Shown: positions 21,258-33,934 of the stretch, piece by piece
Position numbering within the stretch: position 1 is the stretch's first letter
Layout of the letters: every line of letters starts with the position of its first letter
NCBI GenBank assembly: GCA_032433765.1
Contig: JAVIAB010000139.1
Span: 47,240,421-47,304,420 of the forward strand
Direction: 5' to 3'
Length of the DNA: 64,000 nucleotides
From: Megaustenia siamemsis
Lineage: Eukaryota; Mollusca; Gastropoda; Stylommatophora; Ariophantidae
Translations under genes and position numbers: made by a program
The notes under the pieces: generated by a model
Told to the model about the DNA's origin: nothing
Seen by the model: the letters and a program-made list of their open reading frames with translations, nothing else
Databases searched by the model: none

Positions 21258-23560
21258 GAATATCTGAAGCTGGAAATCATTCAATCTATTACAAACAAAC
21301 AGCTTCCATGTGTTTACTGTGCCACAAAACATTTTCCAATGAAGCCAAGTCAATTGCAAGATAATCTTGCAACAAAGCAACCAAAAGATAAAGATAAGCC
21401 CTGGGAATATTTCCAAGGATTGTTCAACAGATTTCACAATCATTGTACAATAACAACATCCTTCAATGAACAAAATGCAAAGAACAAAGATTAACTGTTT
21501 CAAATCGCATATCACAATTAATTGTAAGAAGCGGTAAAAGTCATATCATAGGAGAAACTTTGATAATACCACCAATCAAATAATTTATCTCAACTGTAAT
21601 ACATCAGTTATACAAGGAAGGATTCAGAATAAAATCAATACTGAATTAGATGAGCAGCAATTTGGATTTAGGAAAAATAGTGGGACAAAAGAAGCCATAT
21701 TCTGCATGAGAACATTAATCGAAAAGTACACAGAAGTAAACAAACCAATGTATGCCTGCTTCATAGACAACACCAAAGTTTTTGATAGAGTACACCACAA
21801 ACAACTTATAGAGTGCCTAAAAGAGATACATCTAGATGACATGGACATACGACTAATATGTAATCTATACTGGGAGCAAACAGCAATAATAAAATATAAC
21901 AAAGAGAACTCTACACCCATTGATATAAAAAGAGGAGTAAGACAGGGATGAATCCTATCACCAAGCTTGTTCAATCTATGCACTGAGCAAATGTTTAAAA
22001 ACGTCATAGAGATACCAGGCCTACAAATTAATGGAAAGATAATCAATAACCTAAGATATGCTGATGATACTACTAGCATACTACTACTAGCAGAAAATCC
22101 TAAAGATCTACAACAATTACTTAATGAAATAAACATGATAAGCAAAAAATATGGACTAGATATGAATATCAAAAAGACTAAAACTATGATCATAAACAAA
22201 GGAAATACTCAAAACCCACAAGTGGATATCAAAATAGAAGGAACAGACCTGGAGACAGTTCAGAACTACAACTCCCTTAGACATACTATAACTAGTGATG
22301 GAAAATGTACAACTGAAATAAACAAAAGAATAGGAATGGCAAAAAGTAATTTTAATGCCATGAAGAACATACTAACATCAAAACAAATAACACCAGGGCT
22401 AAAACTAAGAATAGCAAAATGTCACATCTTCTCAATATTCCTATATGGTGCAGAAACATGGGCATAAATAAGAAAACAAAACAGAGAATTGAAGCCTTTG
22501 AAATGGGGATATATAGAAGAATAGGTAGAATTGAATGGAAGGAAAAGAAAACAAACGACGAAGTCTTAAAAGAACTAAAATTGAAAAGAGAACTACTAAA
22601 CACAATTCAAACAAGACAAATGCGATTTTTGGGCCATGTTAAAAGACAAAACAGCCTACTAAAAGTAATCCTGGAGGGGAAAAGACAAGGTAAAAGAGGC
22701 AGAGGCAGACCAAGACTAATATGGACGAGTAACATCAAAAGATGAACAAATCAGCCTATGACAACCTGCACCATCAAAGCAAGAGACAGAGCAGAATGGC
22801 GCTCCATGGTAGCCAACCTTCGTTGCGGAGAAGGCACTCGATGATGATGATGAATACATCAGGACCCAAGCACAGCTATAAAGACTTTGCTCCTCAGCAA
22901 TACTACGGTAATGTGACACATTAATGAAATGACGATTAATGTTGAGAATAAGCTTATAAATATTTTCAAACACTCATCATTTTCAATGCAGTTGAACGAG
23001 TCTACTATTGCAGATAAGAATGCTTAATTGATTGCATATGTGAGGTATCTTGATGAAAACAATACACTGCAGTAAGAAATGTTATTCACTATAAGTCTGA
23101 CTACAGATGCAACAGAATTGTCAATATCTACTGCTGTGAAATCGTACAAAACATAATACACACTTCAGCAATATCGTTGCTTGTGCCACTGACGGAGCGC
23201 CACCAATGATTGACAGCTATTGTCATTGCTTATTTGAAGGAAGAGAAGCCAGATGTTTTGTTTGCTCATTGTGTGATACATAGACAACATTATGTTGGCA
23301 AACATTTGAGCAGAAACCTGCTTTAATTATTATATATAATAAGTGGAGCTATTAATAAGATCAAACCTAATGCCATAAGTGAGAAAATTTTTCGACAGCT
23401 GTGCTAGAACAACAATAAGCAATGTGTTAGGTTACTGTTACACACAGAAGTGCATTGGCTTTCAAAGGGCACATGCTTGAATCGTTTTGTTGAATTATAT
23501 GTGAGTGTCACACACTTTTTTGACAGTGAAAATGGACTGCTAACTGTCAACCATTACAAA
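21258..23560 (+). pseudogene. hAT transposase relic (ZBED5/FAM200-like), interrupted
   Basis: LPCVYCATKHFPMKPSQLQD (Cys pair at 21309-21320) followed by KPWEYFQGLFNRF is the BED finger and its linker. SYRISQLIVRSGKSHIIGET-like residues follow to 21597. After the LINE, CATDGAPPMI (near 23182), VLFAHCVIHRQHYVGKHLSR-like text and VHWLSKGTCLNRFVELY-like text (near 23450) match the catalytic core. Multiple frameshifts are present. The BED finger here is related to, but not the same as, the one at 11 kb. Confidence 0.82.
21608..22852 (+). mobile_element. LINE B, 5'-truncated, inserted in hAT 2
   Basis: AATACATCAG lies at 21598-21607 and 22853-22862. The insert starts inside RT: ELDEQQFGFRKNSGTKEAIF, YACFIDNTKVFDRVHHKQL, GVRQG followed by a stop (21949-21951) and ILSPSLFNL. 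Then LRYADDTT (catalytic Asp-Asp near 22060), ISKKYGLDMNIKKTKTMII, YGAETWA, a stop near 22465, IQTRQMRFLGHVKRQNS and GKRGRGRPRLIWTSN. It ends CTCGATGATGATGATG. This is the best-preserved RT of the B group here; two in-frame stops and small indels inactivate it. Confidence 0.92.
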
Positions 23561-23599
23561 CAATAAAGCATAATGCTTTTTATTAGGCAGGAATTTTTA

Positions 23600-25195
23600 T
23601 GAAATTTAATTAAATTAATTTACAATTTATACAAAAAGAGCCAGTAAGACATTAATTAATTGTACAGCTGGTGTGTCATTATTTATAGAAAAAACTTGGC
23701 CATTTCGAACATAATATTCAAAAAAAGAGAATTTCATTAGTAAGCAGAATGCTCATTAAAAGATTATGTGACTTCACAGGAGATAGAAAGGTACAGTAGT
23801 CACCTTTTTTAAAATGCCTGCCTTATATCCAAATATGTGGAAAGTAATTTTAAATTTACTGCTTCCATTCCCTGTAGCGGTCTATGTATCAGCTATTGAA
23901 TGAAAGCGGAACACGCCAGACAGAGGATGTATCCCATACTCCCCTTGCTGATGTATCAGACGACTTGACGTTGTTTGATTCCCCGACTGGATCTAAATGT
24001 TTATCATCTCCTTGAATGCGTGTACTGATAGCAGCAACGATGGCCTACCAAGGCCCCGTCAATTTTTATCAATGAATGTCACGTGCGAGCTTTTTAAATG
24101 GTCACCAGCACTTACGTGTACCGCTCTCCACGGCGGCAACTGTAACAATCGGGCCAGGGCGACTGCCACCAGCTGCAATACCGTGTCACTGCCTGTTGAA
24201 CTCAAGCCACCTGACCTACTCTCTGTCAGCCTCGACAACTAACGCTGGTCTGGACACTGGACTGGTTTCTTGAATACTGCCTTCAACCGGATTCTGCCAT
24301 CCGCCTGTTAATTTTCCGGACATGCGCCACTTTCATCCGTGATCGTTATAATGAATTACCTCGCGTTGATTTGCCGCTGTGACGTTCCCACAAATATCTG
24401 AGGACTTCGTCTTTTCCGCGTCTGTAAGATTCGTTCGTCACTACTACTATGGTTGGCGACCACAACACTGATACCAAACACTAATTCAAAGTCCACTCAT
24501 AACAAATGACAAGCGTCTATTAAATGACACCTTGTGAAATAGTACAACAATTAAAAAGCCAGCGACTTACTTTGCGCTCGACTGTCACACATGTAAAACA
24601 TTGCAGGCACTTGTTAATAAAGCCATGCCATCCTCATTCACACACTCTGTTTGTCCATACTGCAAGACTCCACTTCATACGTAACTAGAGACTATAGTCC
24701 GAACACAAAAACTGCATCGACTTGCAACACAAGATTGCCTTCTATATTGCTATCACTGTGACAACTGTTAGACTATCGCTGAGGCATAAAACAACACAAC
24801 TCTTAACAAACTACTCTATGGTCGACTCCTGGACCGAAAACTCCACTAACAGGCTAAATAGATAGCATTAACCCTATAGTCACCAACTCGGCAGCACTAC
24901 TCTATCAGCCGTCCGTCTGAGTCTGTGGCTACTTCTCATCTGACCATTTTTCCTGTATCCTCAATATCCCTCATTCCCCCAGCCAATCAAAACTCTCCTT
25001 ACATTCTTTGTACTTTCCCTGATTGACGCTCTCCCATACACGGGACTCTTATGTTTTTTTTGTCTATTGTTCACTCTTCTCTCTTTCCCGTGACTCCCCT
25101 CACGTTCACTCATCATTACCTAATCCCGATCCACTGCTACATCCCTACCTCATATCTAATATCAGGTTTTAGTGCTGTGAATCATATTGTCACCA
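23600..25195. other. Unannotated region
   Basis: AT-rich to about 23.9 kb, then somewhat more GC-rich to 25.2 kb. Short ORFs at 23997-24273 show no known motif. Nothing else recognised. Confidence 0.5.
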
Positions 25196-25199
25196 AACA

Positions 25200-25790
25200 C
25201 AGACACTATTTCAAAGTCATTGAAAGATGAGACCTATGCTTATTGAGACCTTATTGAGATCATCGCGGATGCTAATGTCCAACCTTCTTTCCATCTCTGA
25301 GTGGTATTTGTTGCTCATGCTTGTTTTAACCTCTGTAGGTCACATGGTTGCCGAACTGTTCCATTTTGCTGCTTTGATACCTGATGTGTCTGTTGTTATG
25401 CTGATTCCTTCCTGTGGCTCTCCGTAGTTTTCAACGTTTCCTTCTCTGTGGGAGTTTTGGGTGGGGGAAGGGGATGCTTTCAGGTTTATGTGTAGGTATT
25501 TATAGAGATCTTTGAAACACTTTCTCGTAAATCTTGTGGAGATTGGTTCTTTAATTTTGGAGTGAACTGGATGGTTTATCATGTGGATAAGTTTGTCTCT
25601 GTGTCTGAACCTTCTTCTCTCTTCTGTCATGCAGAGACCGTGTCTTCGTCTGTTTCCCTACGGTCTGGATTGGGCTGGTTGCCATGATTTCTGCGATAAG
25701 ACTGAGGGCAGCATTTTGAGTTGTCACCAAACTGTCTGTGTTGCTCTTTGAGGAAGTGGCCCATACTGTCATACCATATTATTTTTTAAA
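25200..25790 (-). pseudogene. LINE F C-terminal fragment
   Basis: The minus strand at 25772-25551 reads SLVTTQNAALSLIAEIMATS, resembling the TQNAALRII..STPI segment after the RT of Jockey/I-type LINEs. LHDRREKKVQTQRQ and DKLIHMINHPVHSKIKEPI follow, then low-complexity SPSPTQNSHREG. Two frames are needed. The RT itself is not visible. Family assignment rests on this motif alone. Confidence 0.55.
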
Positions 25791-26688
25791 ATAAAATTAT
25801 TAACCTTCGAATTCCATTTGGAATTAACATAAGATGTAGTACTGTAAGACAATATTCGAATAATTTTTCCTGATCTCAGAATCCGACATGACACATATAT
25901 ATATATATATATAACATACATATGTTCATGTATACATAGGTCCAGTTTCGGTTTATTTTCCAAAATGTATCATATTTGCTTTTAGAAGCCTTGTCATGAT
26001 CGAAATGTATTTAACATATAAATGGAAATAAGACTTTCAGTTTGGAATTTATTGCATCAAAGAAAAGAGATGATAAAGCTAAATGTATCGCGAATAAAAA
26101 AAATCTTGGAATCAAAAAGTGGTAGTGACAGTAATAATCAAAAGCATAGTATTTTTGTTTAGAGCTGCTTTTTTAATTTTTCCGCTAATTTTGAGTTGAT
26201 TGTTTTAAAGCAAGTAAGATTGTATCACATTACCATTATTTAGGACCACGACTTGAATTGGTTCGTTTTGTTTTCTTTTAACTAACTGTCTGTAGACTTG
26301 AATTTTTCATGAGTAGTCTTATTAAGCTCCACTCGTGACATTTTAGTTAATGTGTTCTCCACTTCAACATTCTTCAGCTAATATATTTTTGGCACTTTTC
26401 TGCTCCCTTGTGGATTTTCCACAAAGTACTTACAATATTTTGCTTTGTGCTGTTGTTTCTTAAATATTGTCAATATCTATTGCTTCTTTTTACTTGTATG
26501 TTCACTTGTAAATTGTATTGAGTTCGATGTGTACATTTGCAAGCATATCTTTGTTATTTTATTTATATTTGTTGTTTTCGTGGAAATCTGATTTGCAAAT
26601 AATGTAAAAATAAGTTTTCTGATTGGATGTTATATCCTTAGCAGAACATGTCTTTTCACTTAGTTTATCTTTAAAATGTCTGTGAAGC
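25791..26688. other. Spacer with TA microsatellite
   Basis: (TA)n at about 25893-25914, otherwise AT-rich with no recognised gene. Confidence 0.6.
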
Positions 26689-26689
26689 A

Positions 26690-27842
26690 AACGCTTTCTA
26701 AGCCGCCCTTTTTGTTGTCATTCTCTTAAGATCGCCAATTTTCTGCCCAATCTTCTTCATCTTTGCTTCCATCTGTCTTCAAGCGTATTTTGGACTTTCC
26801 TATGTCTCCTCCCATGGGGATTTCAAAAAAGGGTCTGTCGTGTGATACTCTTGATTTCCGTAGTGTCCTGTCCAGCGTCATCATCTGTGTCGCACATCCA
26901 CTGGTGTTAGTCGGACGTTTTCCATTGTACTAAGTTAGTCAGTTTCTCGTCTTATTTTCATCTTTTTATTCTTCACAACTATCCACTAATGAAAAGCTGT
27001 ATCTGCGCGATTTTTGTTGTCCATTTTTCACGACCATATAACAGCACTGATTTAACATTGGAGTTGAACATGTTTTCATTTTTGTATTTAACCTAATCTC
27101 TTTGGATTCCCCTGTGTTTCCTAGTTCAATGAAAGCACCTCATGCTTTGCGCATCCTTATTTTGGTATCATTCTTTTTTTTTTAGTCTACATTACTGCAT
27201 ATATATATATATATATATATATAAGATTCTATGACTTGGAGAGGTATTTCTCCCCGTGCTGTTGATATTTGCATCATTAATTCTCATGATTTTGGTATTG
27301 TCTCCATTTATTTTCAGTCCCAGCTGCTGTGACCTGTCTTCAAGTTGCTTATTTTATCTTGCATTTATTTATGTTTATTTTAGAGGTGAGCTATATCATA
27401 AGAAAGTCTAGGCCATCAAGATATTTAGTCATTTACCATTTAAATCCATTCCTCTTGTTGTGTGCTATCTCGTAATCTGATCTATGGCATGTAGAAAGAG
27501 AATTGGAGATTGCTGGCGTCCCTGTCGTAGTCCTATTTTTAAATGCCTCTGCAGACTGCCTTTTCATATCCACAAATTCGATATAAAGTGGGGTGTGTTA
27601 TTCCAAGCTTTGTTCAATTATTTATTATACCTAAGGTGGTTATTTAGTCCATCCACGATATATTTTTCCTAAAATCCGCCTGTTCGTCTCTCATATGTTT
27701 CTCACTGGCGTTTTTTAGTCATCCCATATACTTTTCCTGGTACTGATAGCAGCATATTCCCTATATTATGTGGGCGCTCCTGTAAATGTCCTTTCTTTGT
27801 TAGTTTAATCATATAACCTTCTTTCCGGTTTTAGGTATTTCT

Positions 27843-27912
<70 letters not shown>

Positions 27913-28085
27913 GTTCTGTCTATTAATTTATGTAACATCTTGATAGGGTTGTTAATATCTGGAGGATTATTTGGGCCCAATCTGTTCAACAGTTTTTCAT
28001 AGTTTTCAGCTTTTCTTTTCTTTTGTTTTTTAATATTGATAATAAACTTGCCGTTCTCATCAGCCATGTGCATAATTGCTAGTAT
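26690..28085 (-). pseudogene. LINE D relic, heavily eroded RT
   Basis: Minus strand, high to low coordinates. ADENGKFIINIKKQKKRKAE and NYEKLLNRLGPNNPPDI (about 28070-27935) form the pre-RT linker. Then RDEQADFRKN, GLRQGRQQSPILFLHAIDQI (near 27530; normally GVRQGC..SPLLF), a decayed LDFADD region near 27400, LGLKIN..NTKIMRIN (near 27300), a SVLLYG-like remnant near 27040 and LRKSRVSHDR. An RP-rich remnant near 26780 ends it. Order fits an APE-type LINE. A (TA)n (27197-27222) and a (TC)n tract (27841-27910) interrupt it. Confidence 0.72.
27841..27910. repeat. (TC)n microsatellite
   Basis: About 70 bp of CT dinucleotides with one TTTC interruption, inside the LINE D relic. Confidence 0.97.
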
Positions 28086-28800
28086 TTTTTGTCGAATTAT
28101 TATTTTTTAAAGTGACATTACAACTCATGGTGTACGCACAGTAGACGACGTTGGACAATAATTAATGATAGGTGATGCGCCTCGGGAGATTCAGTCAGAA
28201 ACAAGAATTCGAGGTGACTGGAGGAGCGAGATCGCTATCCGACGCGTCCTGGGATTCAAAGGACAATGACTGATTAATTGGTTCCAGACTTTCTGCCCCA
28301 GAAACGATTCAGATAAAGTTTACTATTGGGTATTGTGGTCTGAAAGAAAATAGCTTCTCGTTATTCGGGTTATTGTGATATTACAGTAAAACATGTAGTT
28401 AATGATAACTAGTAATATAATGACTACGTGAAACCTTTGAACCATGCATTTGTATAAAGTGGGTCGAAATATGCAGAAATATAGCACAGTTTACACAAGC
28501 TTCTTTTCTGTATTAAACCTAGTCAATTCTTCCGAAATGTATTAACTATAAGACCAATTTCTGACGGCGATCTCAGCACATAATAATCATTGTTTATCGG
28601 TGGGGATAAAAAATGTACCAATACAAAGTAGTTTGTTTTGTGTATGGTCTGCCTTTTTTTCTTAAACTTATTCTTTGGACAACTATCTCTTGTCTCTTCA
28701 TATGTTGTTTCTAAAACGTTTAGTTGGAGATCTTCACTTGCTTTTGTGAGTCTGCTTACCTCTTCATCACCCAAATGTTTCAATGTTCCGATTCCCACAA
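28086..28800. other. Unannotated, with one minus-strand ORF
   Basis: A 106-codon minus-strand ORF (28523-28843) reads LKHLGDEEVSRLTKASEDLQ and is Lys/Arg-rich further on. It overlaps the start of the 40-bp tandem repeat. No family recognised; it could be a LINE scrap or chance. Confidence 0.35.
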
Positions 28801-28806
28801 GGACAT

Positions 28807-28993
28807 ATCTAAGTTGTTGTTTAATGTAAAGGATTGTTGACATTATATCTGAGTTGTTGTTTAATGTAAAGGATTGTTGACATTATATCTGAGTTGTTGT
28901 TTAATGTAAAGGATTGTTGACATTATATCTGAGTTGTTGTTTAAGGTAAAGGATTGTTGACATTATATCTGAGTTGTTGTTTAATGTAAAGGT
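28807..28993. repeat. 40-bp tandem repeat, about 4.7 copies
   Basis: The unit AAGGATTGTTGACATTATAT plus CTGAGTTGTTGTTTAATGTA repeats with only one or two differences, for example AAGGTA in the fourth unit. This suggests recent duplication. Confidence 0.96.
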
Positions 28994-29588
28994 CATAAAC
29001 AAAGATCTGGTTATGCCGATGATCTGTTTCCTAAGTAAGTGGCGTATCCATTTTCACATTCTTCCTACAGTCAAAATCACTAATTAATGTATAATGTTAT
29101 TGCATTAATTTGAGTATGTTAGTTATGAATGGAATTAGACGCCCATGCTAGATTTGGCAGAGATAAGTTGGTGAAAGTCTGCATTTAGGGTGCAGCTATT
29201 TGCTCACAAGTCTTGTCTTAGATGCTATAGATACTCAGATGTAGCACAAGTGTTGAACAGCCTAATCTTATTTTCTTTGCATAAAGCTATTGAGCTCTTT
29301 ACCTGCATTAGGTGGAGAATGTTTAAGCCAAAGCTGGCTTTTTCATTTCTGGGGTTGACACATAAGTTTGTCCTCCACTTTTGCCAATATTTTAATCATC
29401 TTTTTTTTTCTTCAGCGTTTGACTGTTAAGTGATCATGGACACAGTGGATCACTAGTTCCGCAAACTGCTATTCTGCGTTTTTCTTTCTACCTGATACAT
29501 CCGTCGACATGAGTAGATTTGTAGTATCTTAACAGTATCTGCCTGGGCGGCAGCCATCTTTTTATCTACTCTTTTTAACAACTCAGGG
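28994..29588. other. Unannotated spacer
   Basis: No gene or repeat recognised. The 79-codon ORF at 29190-29429 has no known motif. Confidence 0.5.
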
Positions 29589-29589
29589 G

Positions 29590-29787
29590 TCTTTAACGTT
29601 CGCAGAATACACACGGGATCACTATGTTTCACCGCTATGTGAGAGGACTAGACATCTGATCTCACAGCCCATGGTCCGGGATAGGTTTATACGAGATTCG
29701 GCACCGATACCTCCTTGTCCAGAGGCCGCGACGTCTTACCCATAGACTACCAGACTACCCAGCCCCCCCCCCCCCCCCAAAAAAAAA
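29590..29787. repeat. Interspersed repeat segment (copy 1) with C-run and A-run
   Basis: TTTAACGTTCGCAGAATACACA ... CTAGACATCTGATCTCACAG resembles 37012-37185 (TTTTAACGTGCG ... CCAGACGTCGGATCTCACTG). Both continue into an ACGAGATTCG-like B-box remnant. They are probably two diverged SINE-like copies. A run of C (about 29763-29778) then A follows. Confidence 0.5.
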
Positions 29788-30543
29788 ATGCTTTAAAAAT
29801 AAACAAAACCATCAAAATTAATTCCTGTGTTTCTTCTTGCATAATTCACCAAACTCTCACTACTACAGGTTTTCCGTGATATTATTTGACTCTTGCTTTT
29901 CCTGCTGTCAAATCATCAGATTCTGTTGGGTCGTCAAAGTAGCTGATTGCATCCATTTTCATCAGGTAACCGAGTACTTTAATTTCTCTCAATGTGTATT
30001 AAATATAGGAATTGCTTCAATAATTCATAATTTGACGCTGTCTCTTATATTGACGCTTATTTTTGTGTCTTTCTCAAACTACACTCTTATTTTGTCATCT
30101 TTTCCTCCTGCTTCATTAACACTTATGTTTTTTTTTTCTTTCCATTGGTAAAGGAAATTCAAAAATATATTATTTATCATTTTATCAGTAGATTGTCATT
30201 TAATGTTCGTATTTAGTCATGGCAACAGCAGATATACTAAATCTCTTTTGTATAAGAACAAGGCAATGCTGAAATGACTAATCCACACATCTACACACCA
30301 GATATTTCGAATTGACTCCCTAAAGTGGCATGTTTGTTTCTTTTCTTCAGTTTTTAAGTTCTTCCACCCTCTGAAAATGGATATAATTTGTTTTTCCTCG
30401 TAAAGATAATTAACCTGACATGGCTATAATGTACGATCACATCTTCTATAAATGCACTAACGATTGATGACTTCCGTTCCAACATGGTGGAACTATGTTC
30501 ATGTTCTCTGGACCGCTACAGAAATTGCATTTGTTGACTGATT
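29788..30543. other. Unannotated spacer
   Basis: T-rich. The 104-codon ORF at 29837-30151 is hydrophobic low-complexity with no recognised family. Confidence 0.5.
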
Positions 30544-31625
30544 AGTTTCGGCTCTTCAATGCAATTTTCTGCGTTAAAGTCAATCTGATGATCTACTTAA
30601 CAAATTTCGCCGATGATGCAGAGTCTTACACACCTCAATGCTCCTCTTTGTCAAGTCCAAATTTGTGAAACGACCTTCCCCTGTCTAGAGTTTATATGCG
30701 GTTTACGTCAACACATTGAGTGCTGTTCCAAGGCCATCGTTGGAATTGTTTGACACCAAGTACTTACCTGTTACAACGCATTAATATGGGCTGCTCTGCC
30801 AAGTCAATCGCAGTTTTCACTTTAGACATTATGCATCATCTTTTCGTGCGTTTTTGGCTCAATTTATCAGAGTAATTGGGATTTTATGGGCGCAGCCATT
30901 GTTTTATGTGCTGATTGTATATCCCTAAAACGGCCGTACGCTAATAGTGCAAGGCGGAATGGAGTTTCGTATATGACTTTGCAGCACTGGGGTCACTCCA
31001 GGAGGTTTATGTTAGTCAGGAGGGATTCATAATTTCACAAATTCACATTGCAGGGAGATCTTACAGTCTGTTGTTTGATGTGCGACGGGGATAGTCCGAT
31101 GACTAATTGTGTTTCATATGTTCGGATTTGGGAGTCAGGGTGATGTCGTAGCTTCATCAAGCGCTATACATTTTTTTAATGACTATCATCATTTCAGGAA
31201 CTTTCGGTCAAAATATGGTGGATAGACGGCAGGAACCATTAAAGGCTTTGTCTGAAAAGTGTTCTTTATTGCAGTTCCTCTAATTAAAGTCCGGCTTGTT
31301 GCAGGAGCTACTGAGTTTAGTGCTCTGTGCACACTGTGAGCTGTGCGTTTCATCTGTTTTGATCGTGTTTCGATATTTCAATTGTTTACGATGTGAATGA
31401 TGATATCGTATGGTGGAGAACAGATGGCTGTGTTCACTTTCTGCGCGGTTTCGCCTTATGTCTTTTGGCGTGTGCTGAGACTGCTATGATGGGGAATACA
31501 GCTACCTTTCTTTGTTTGGGAGATGAAATAGTAATTCTGATGATTCCACTGGCACGGGCGGTTGAGCAATTATGGATTTTAATTCGTTTGCAGTGATACC
31601 GAGGCCTTCCATAACCATAACCATA
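30544..31625 (+). repeat. Unclassified interspersed repeat X, copy A
   Basis: About 1.1 kb sharing many blocks with 43684-44552: GCGGTTTACGTCA, ATCAAGCGCTATACATTTTT, GCGGCAGGAACCATT/GACGGCAGGAACCATT, TGCGCGGTTTCGCCTTATGT, GGCACGGGCGGTTGAGCAAT. It ends in a (CCATAA)n tail (31604-31623), as LINE or SINE 3' ends often do. Plus-strand ORFs are short. I do not recognise the family. Confidence 0.82.
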
Positions 31626-32798
31626 ACTAATGATTGTGAAATAAAACTGACGCTAAGATTATATTCCTTCTATGTCATATTGCGTGTCAACCACCCTTCA
31701 TTTAGCTTCATGTGAGCATAACCAGTGTAAACAGATTCGCAGATGAACATGACCTCGTAAATTCAAGAATTGACTTCTTTAAAACGTGTTACTCTCGTTT
31801 CAGAACTCAGAACTGCGTACAATGTATAAAACAGACCCGGACTTGTAGAGTTTACATCCCTTGACGTAATCGACCCTATCGCCTATGTCTCCTGGAGTGG
31901 GGAAAAAATTCTCATTTATCTGTGATCAAACTTTTCTCCACAGAATGCTCTCGTAGACATGCCCTGTGCAGACGTCGTGTACAGACGCTGTACGATCGCT
32001 TCTTATTGATCTGAATTCCTCTAAATAAACACACTGGTCGCAACAGCTCCCACCTCGGCACACAGTTTCAGAGCAGAGATCACGTCTGAATTCTCGTTTG
32101 GCGGTTGTCTAGTCTTTCTTTCTAAATCACTGGTTTCCAAGGTGGGAGAGTCCTTGGAGATCCTGAACCAGATGTCAAATACCATTTAATTTGACTGAGT
32201 TCTTCTTGGCTGTTTTAATGAGGGTACGTCTGGTTCATAACAAAGTCGACCCGATTTTTAACAATGTCATAAATACCCACGTCAAAGTTGGGAACTGCTG
32301 GCTTCAAAGAGTTTGTTTGAGTCTTCATATAGCTGTATGTGATCTTTCTTATAACAATACACGTCTAGTTTCCACATTCTCCAATCCGCATGAAAATTAC
32401 CTGCGATAAAGGGAAATAATGAACATTTCCATAGAATGGCAGGTCATTAACATAAATATAGGAGATTGACATTCGTTGCAAGTTGCCATGTTGTCGAGGC
32501 ATAATTTATCGAGGGCCGTAATACTGTATCTCTTTCATGTGGGCGAGTGATATGTTTACTGCGTGTCTGTGACTTCTTGCTCGGATATCTCAGGACACTC
32601 TTCCGAGTATGACAATTACATTGGGACAGCAACATGATCAACAACTCGATGATAACATTGTACAGACTGTTTCCAACTGTCGAGCGCTCCAATAAGTTTA
32701 ATTTCAAAGATTACAATAGTCATAACAATACAAAGATCTGCAAGCAAATCAAACATACTCTCTTCCTCCACTATGAAATTCTAGGCTGTCCAACTCCT
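31626..32798. other. Spacer between inverted copies of repeat X
   Basis: About 1.2 kb between the tails of copies A and B. No recognised gene. ORFs at 32191-32409 (+) and 32447-32707 (-) lack known motifs. Confidence 0.5.
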
Positions 32799-33268
32799 AT
32801 TGATTTGGTTATTGGTTATTGGTTATGGAAGGCCTCGGCATCACAGCAAACGAATTAAAATCCATAATTGCTCAACCGCCCGTGCCAGTGGAATCATCCG
32901 AATTACCAACTCATCTCCCAAACAAAGAAAGGTAACTGTAGTCCCCATCGTAGCAGTCTCAGCACACGCCAAAAGACATAAGGCGAAACCGCGCAGAAAG
33001 TGAACACAGCCAACTGTTCCCTGTCATACGATATCATCATTCATCGTAAACAAGCGGGATATCGAAGCAGGATCAAAACGGATGAGACACACAGCTCACG
33101 GTGTGCACAGAGCACTTAACTCAGTAGCTCCTGCAACAAGCCGGACTTGGAATATGAGGAAACTGCAAGAAGGAACACTTTTCAGACATAGCCTTCAATG
33201 GTTCCTACCGCCTATCCACCATATACCATGGGAGTTCACGTCCTCCCGAAATTGATGATCGTCATAGC
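32799..33268 (-). repeat. Unclassified interspersed repeat X, copy B
   Basis: Reverse complement of the 3' 470 bp of repeat X. It starts with the tail TTGGTTATTGGTTATTGG (32806-32825) and ends at the GATGATCGTCAT block near 33265. It lacks the 5' half seen in A and C. With copy A it forms tail-to-tail inverted repeats. Confidence 0.85.
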
Positions 33269-33930
33269 ACCTGATGATGTTAGGCCGTCATCAGAACTCT
33301 TGAGCTCGTTAAAGTAGTTCGAGGTGGACACATATTTCTTTCTAATCTTTCGGAATCTAACTTAAATGCATTTCCCACCAAGCTATTGGCTGATCTTTTA
33401 TAATGGAAACCATCTGTCTAATCCTCTCTATACCCGATGTCAGCTATTCTCCTATATGTCATCTTTTCTTGCCAGTGCAATCCTCTATCTAAAATCTAAC
33501 ACGTCTCTCTCCTCTAAAGTACTAGCGAGATCTGCATAATTTCTGACAAAGAATGTATTCAAACACGTGACCACTAACCGGACGTACGACTTCCCCGTCA
33601 TGACCTTCAAAACTGACCTTTGTTCACAGTTGCTACAAACCTTACGGTGCTCCAGATAACACTCCAGTCAATGTTCTATTATTAACCCCACTGACACTTA
33701 ATCTAATACACTATTTTAACCCTATTGAGCCCATATCTGGTACACATTAAAAGCAGATAGAAGCATTGAAATGATTTTGAAGTTTTATGATACGTGACAT
33801 TGAACAAGTAGCAGGAAAGAGACTCATAATAAACACAACATGATCGACCATATTCAATTTTTTTTTAAAATCACAACAGAGACTTAAAGCACACTCGTGA
33901 ACACAATCTTCATGAGAAAATTATCGACCA
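33269..33930. other. Unannotated spacer
   Basis: Nothing recognised. Confidence 0.5.
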
Positions 33931-33934
33931 CTGT

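Larger units (their letters stand above)
20640..23590 (+). mobile_element. Second hAT transposon relic, split by LINE B
   Basis: The left end reads CAGTACTCTTCAAGCTGGGC followed by GCTACCGCCCACTAGTGGGC, resembling the terminal region of a hAT element. A BED-type transposase relic follows on the plus strand in two parts (21258-21597 and about 23000-23560), separated by a 1.25-kb LINE with its own target duplication. No matching right-hand inverted repeat was found, so the 3' end is probably lost. Confidence 0.72.

Noticed and set aside
32122..32165. hAT terminal repeat (CACTGGTTTCCAAGGTGGG)
   Set aside because: It resembles a hAT end, but no partner repeat, duplication or transposase was found nearby.
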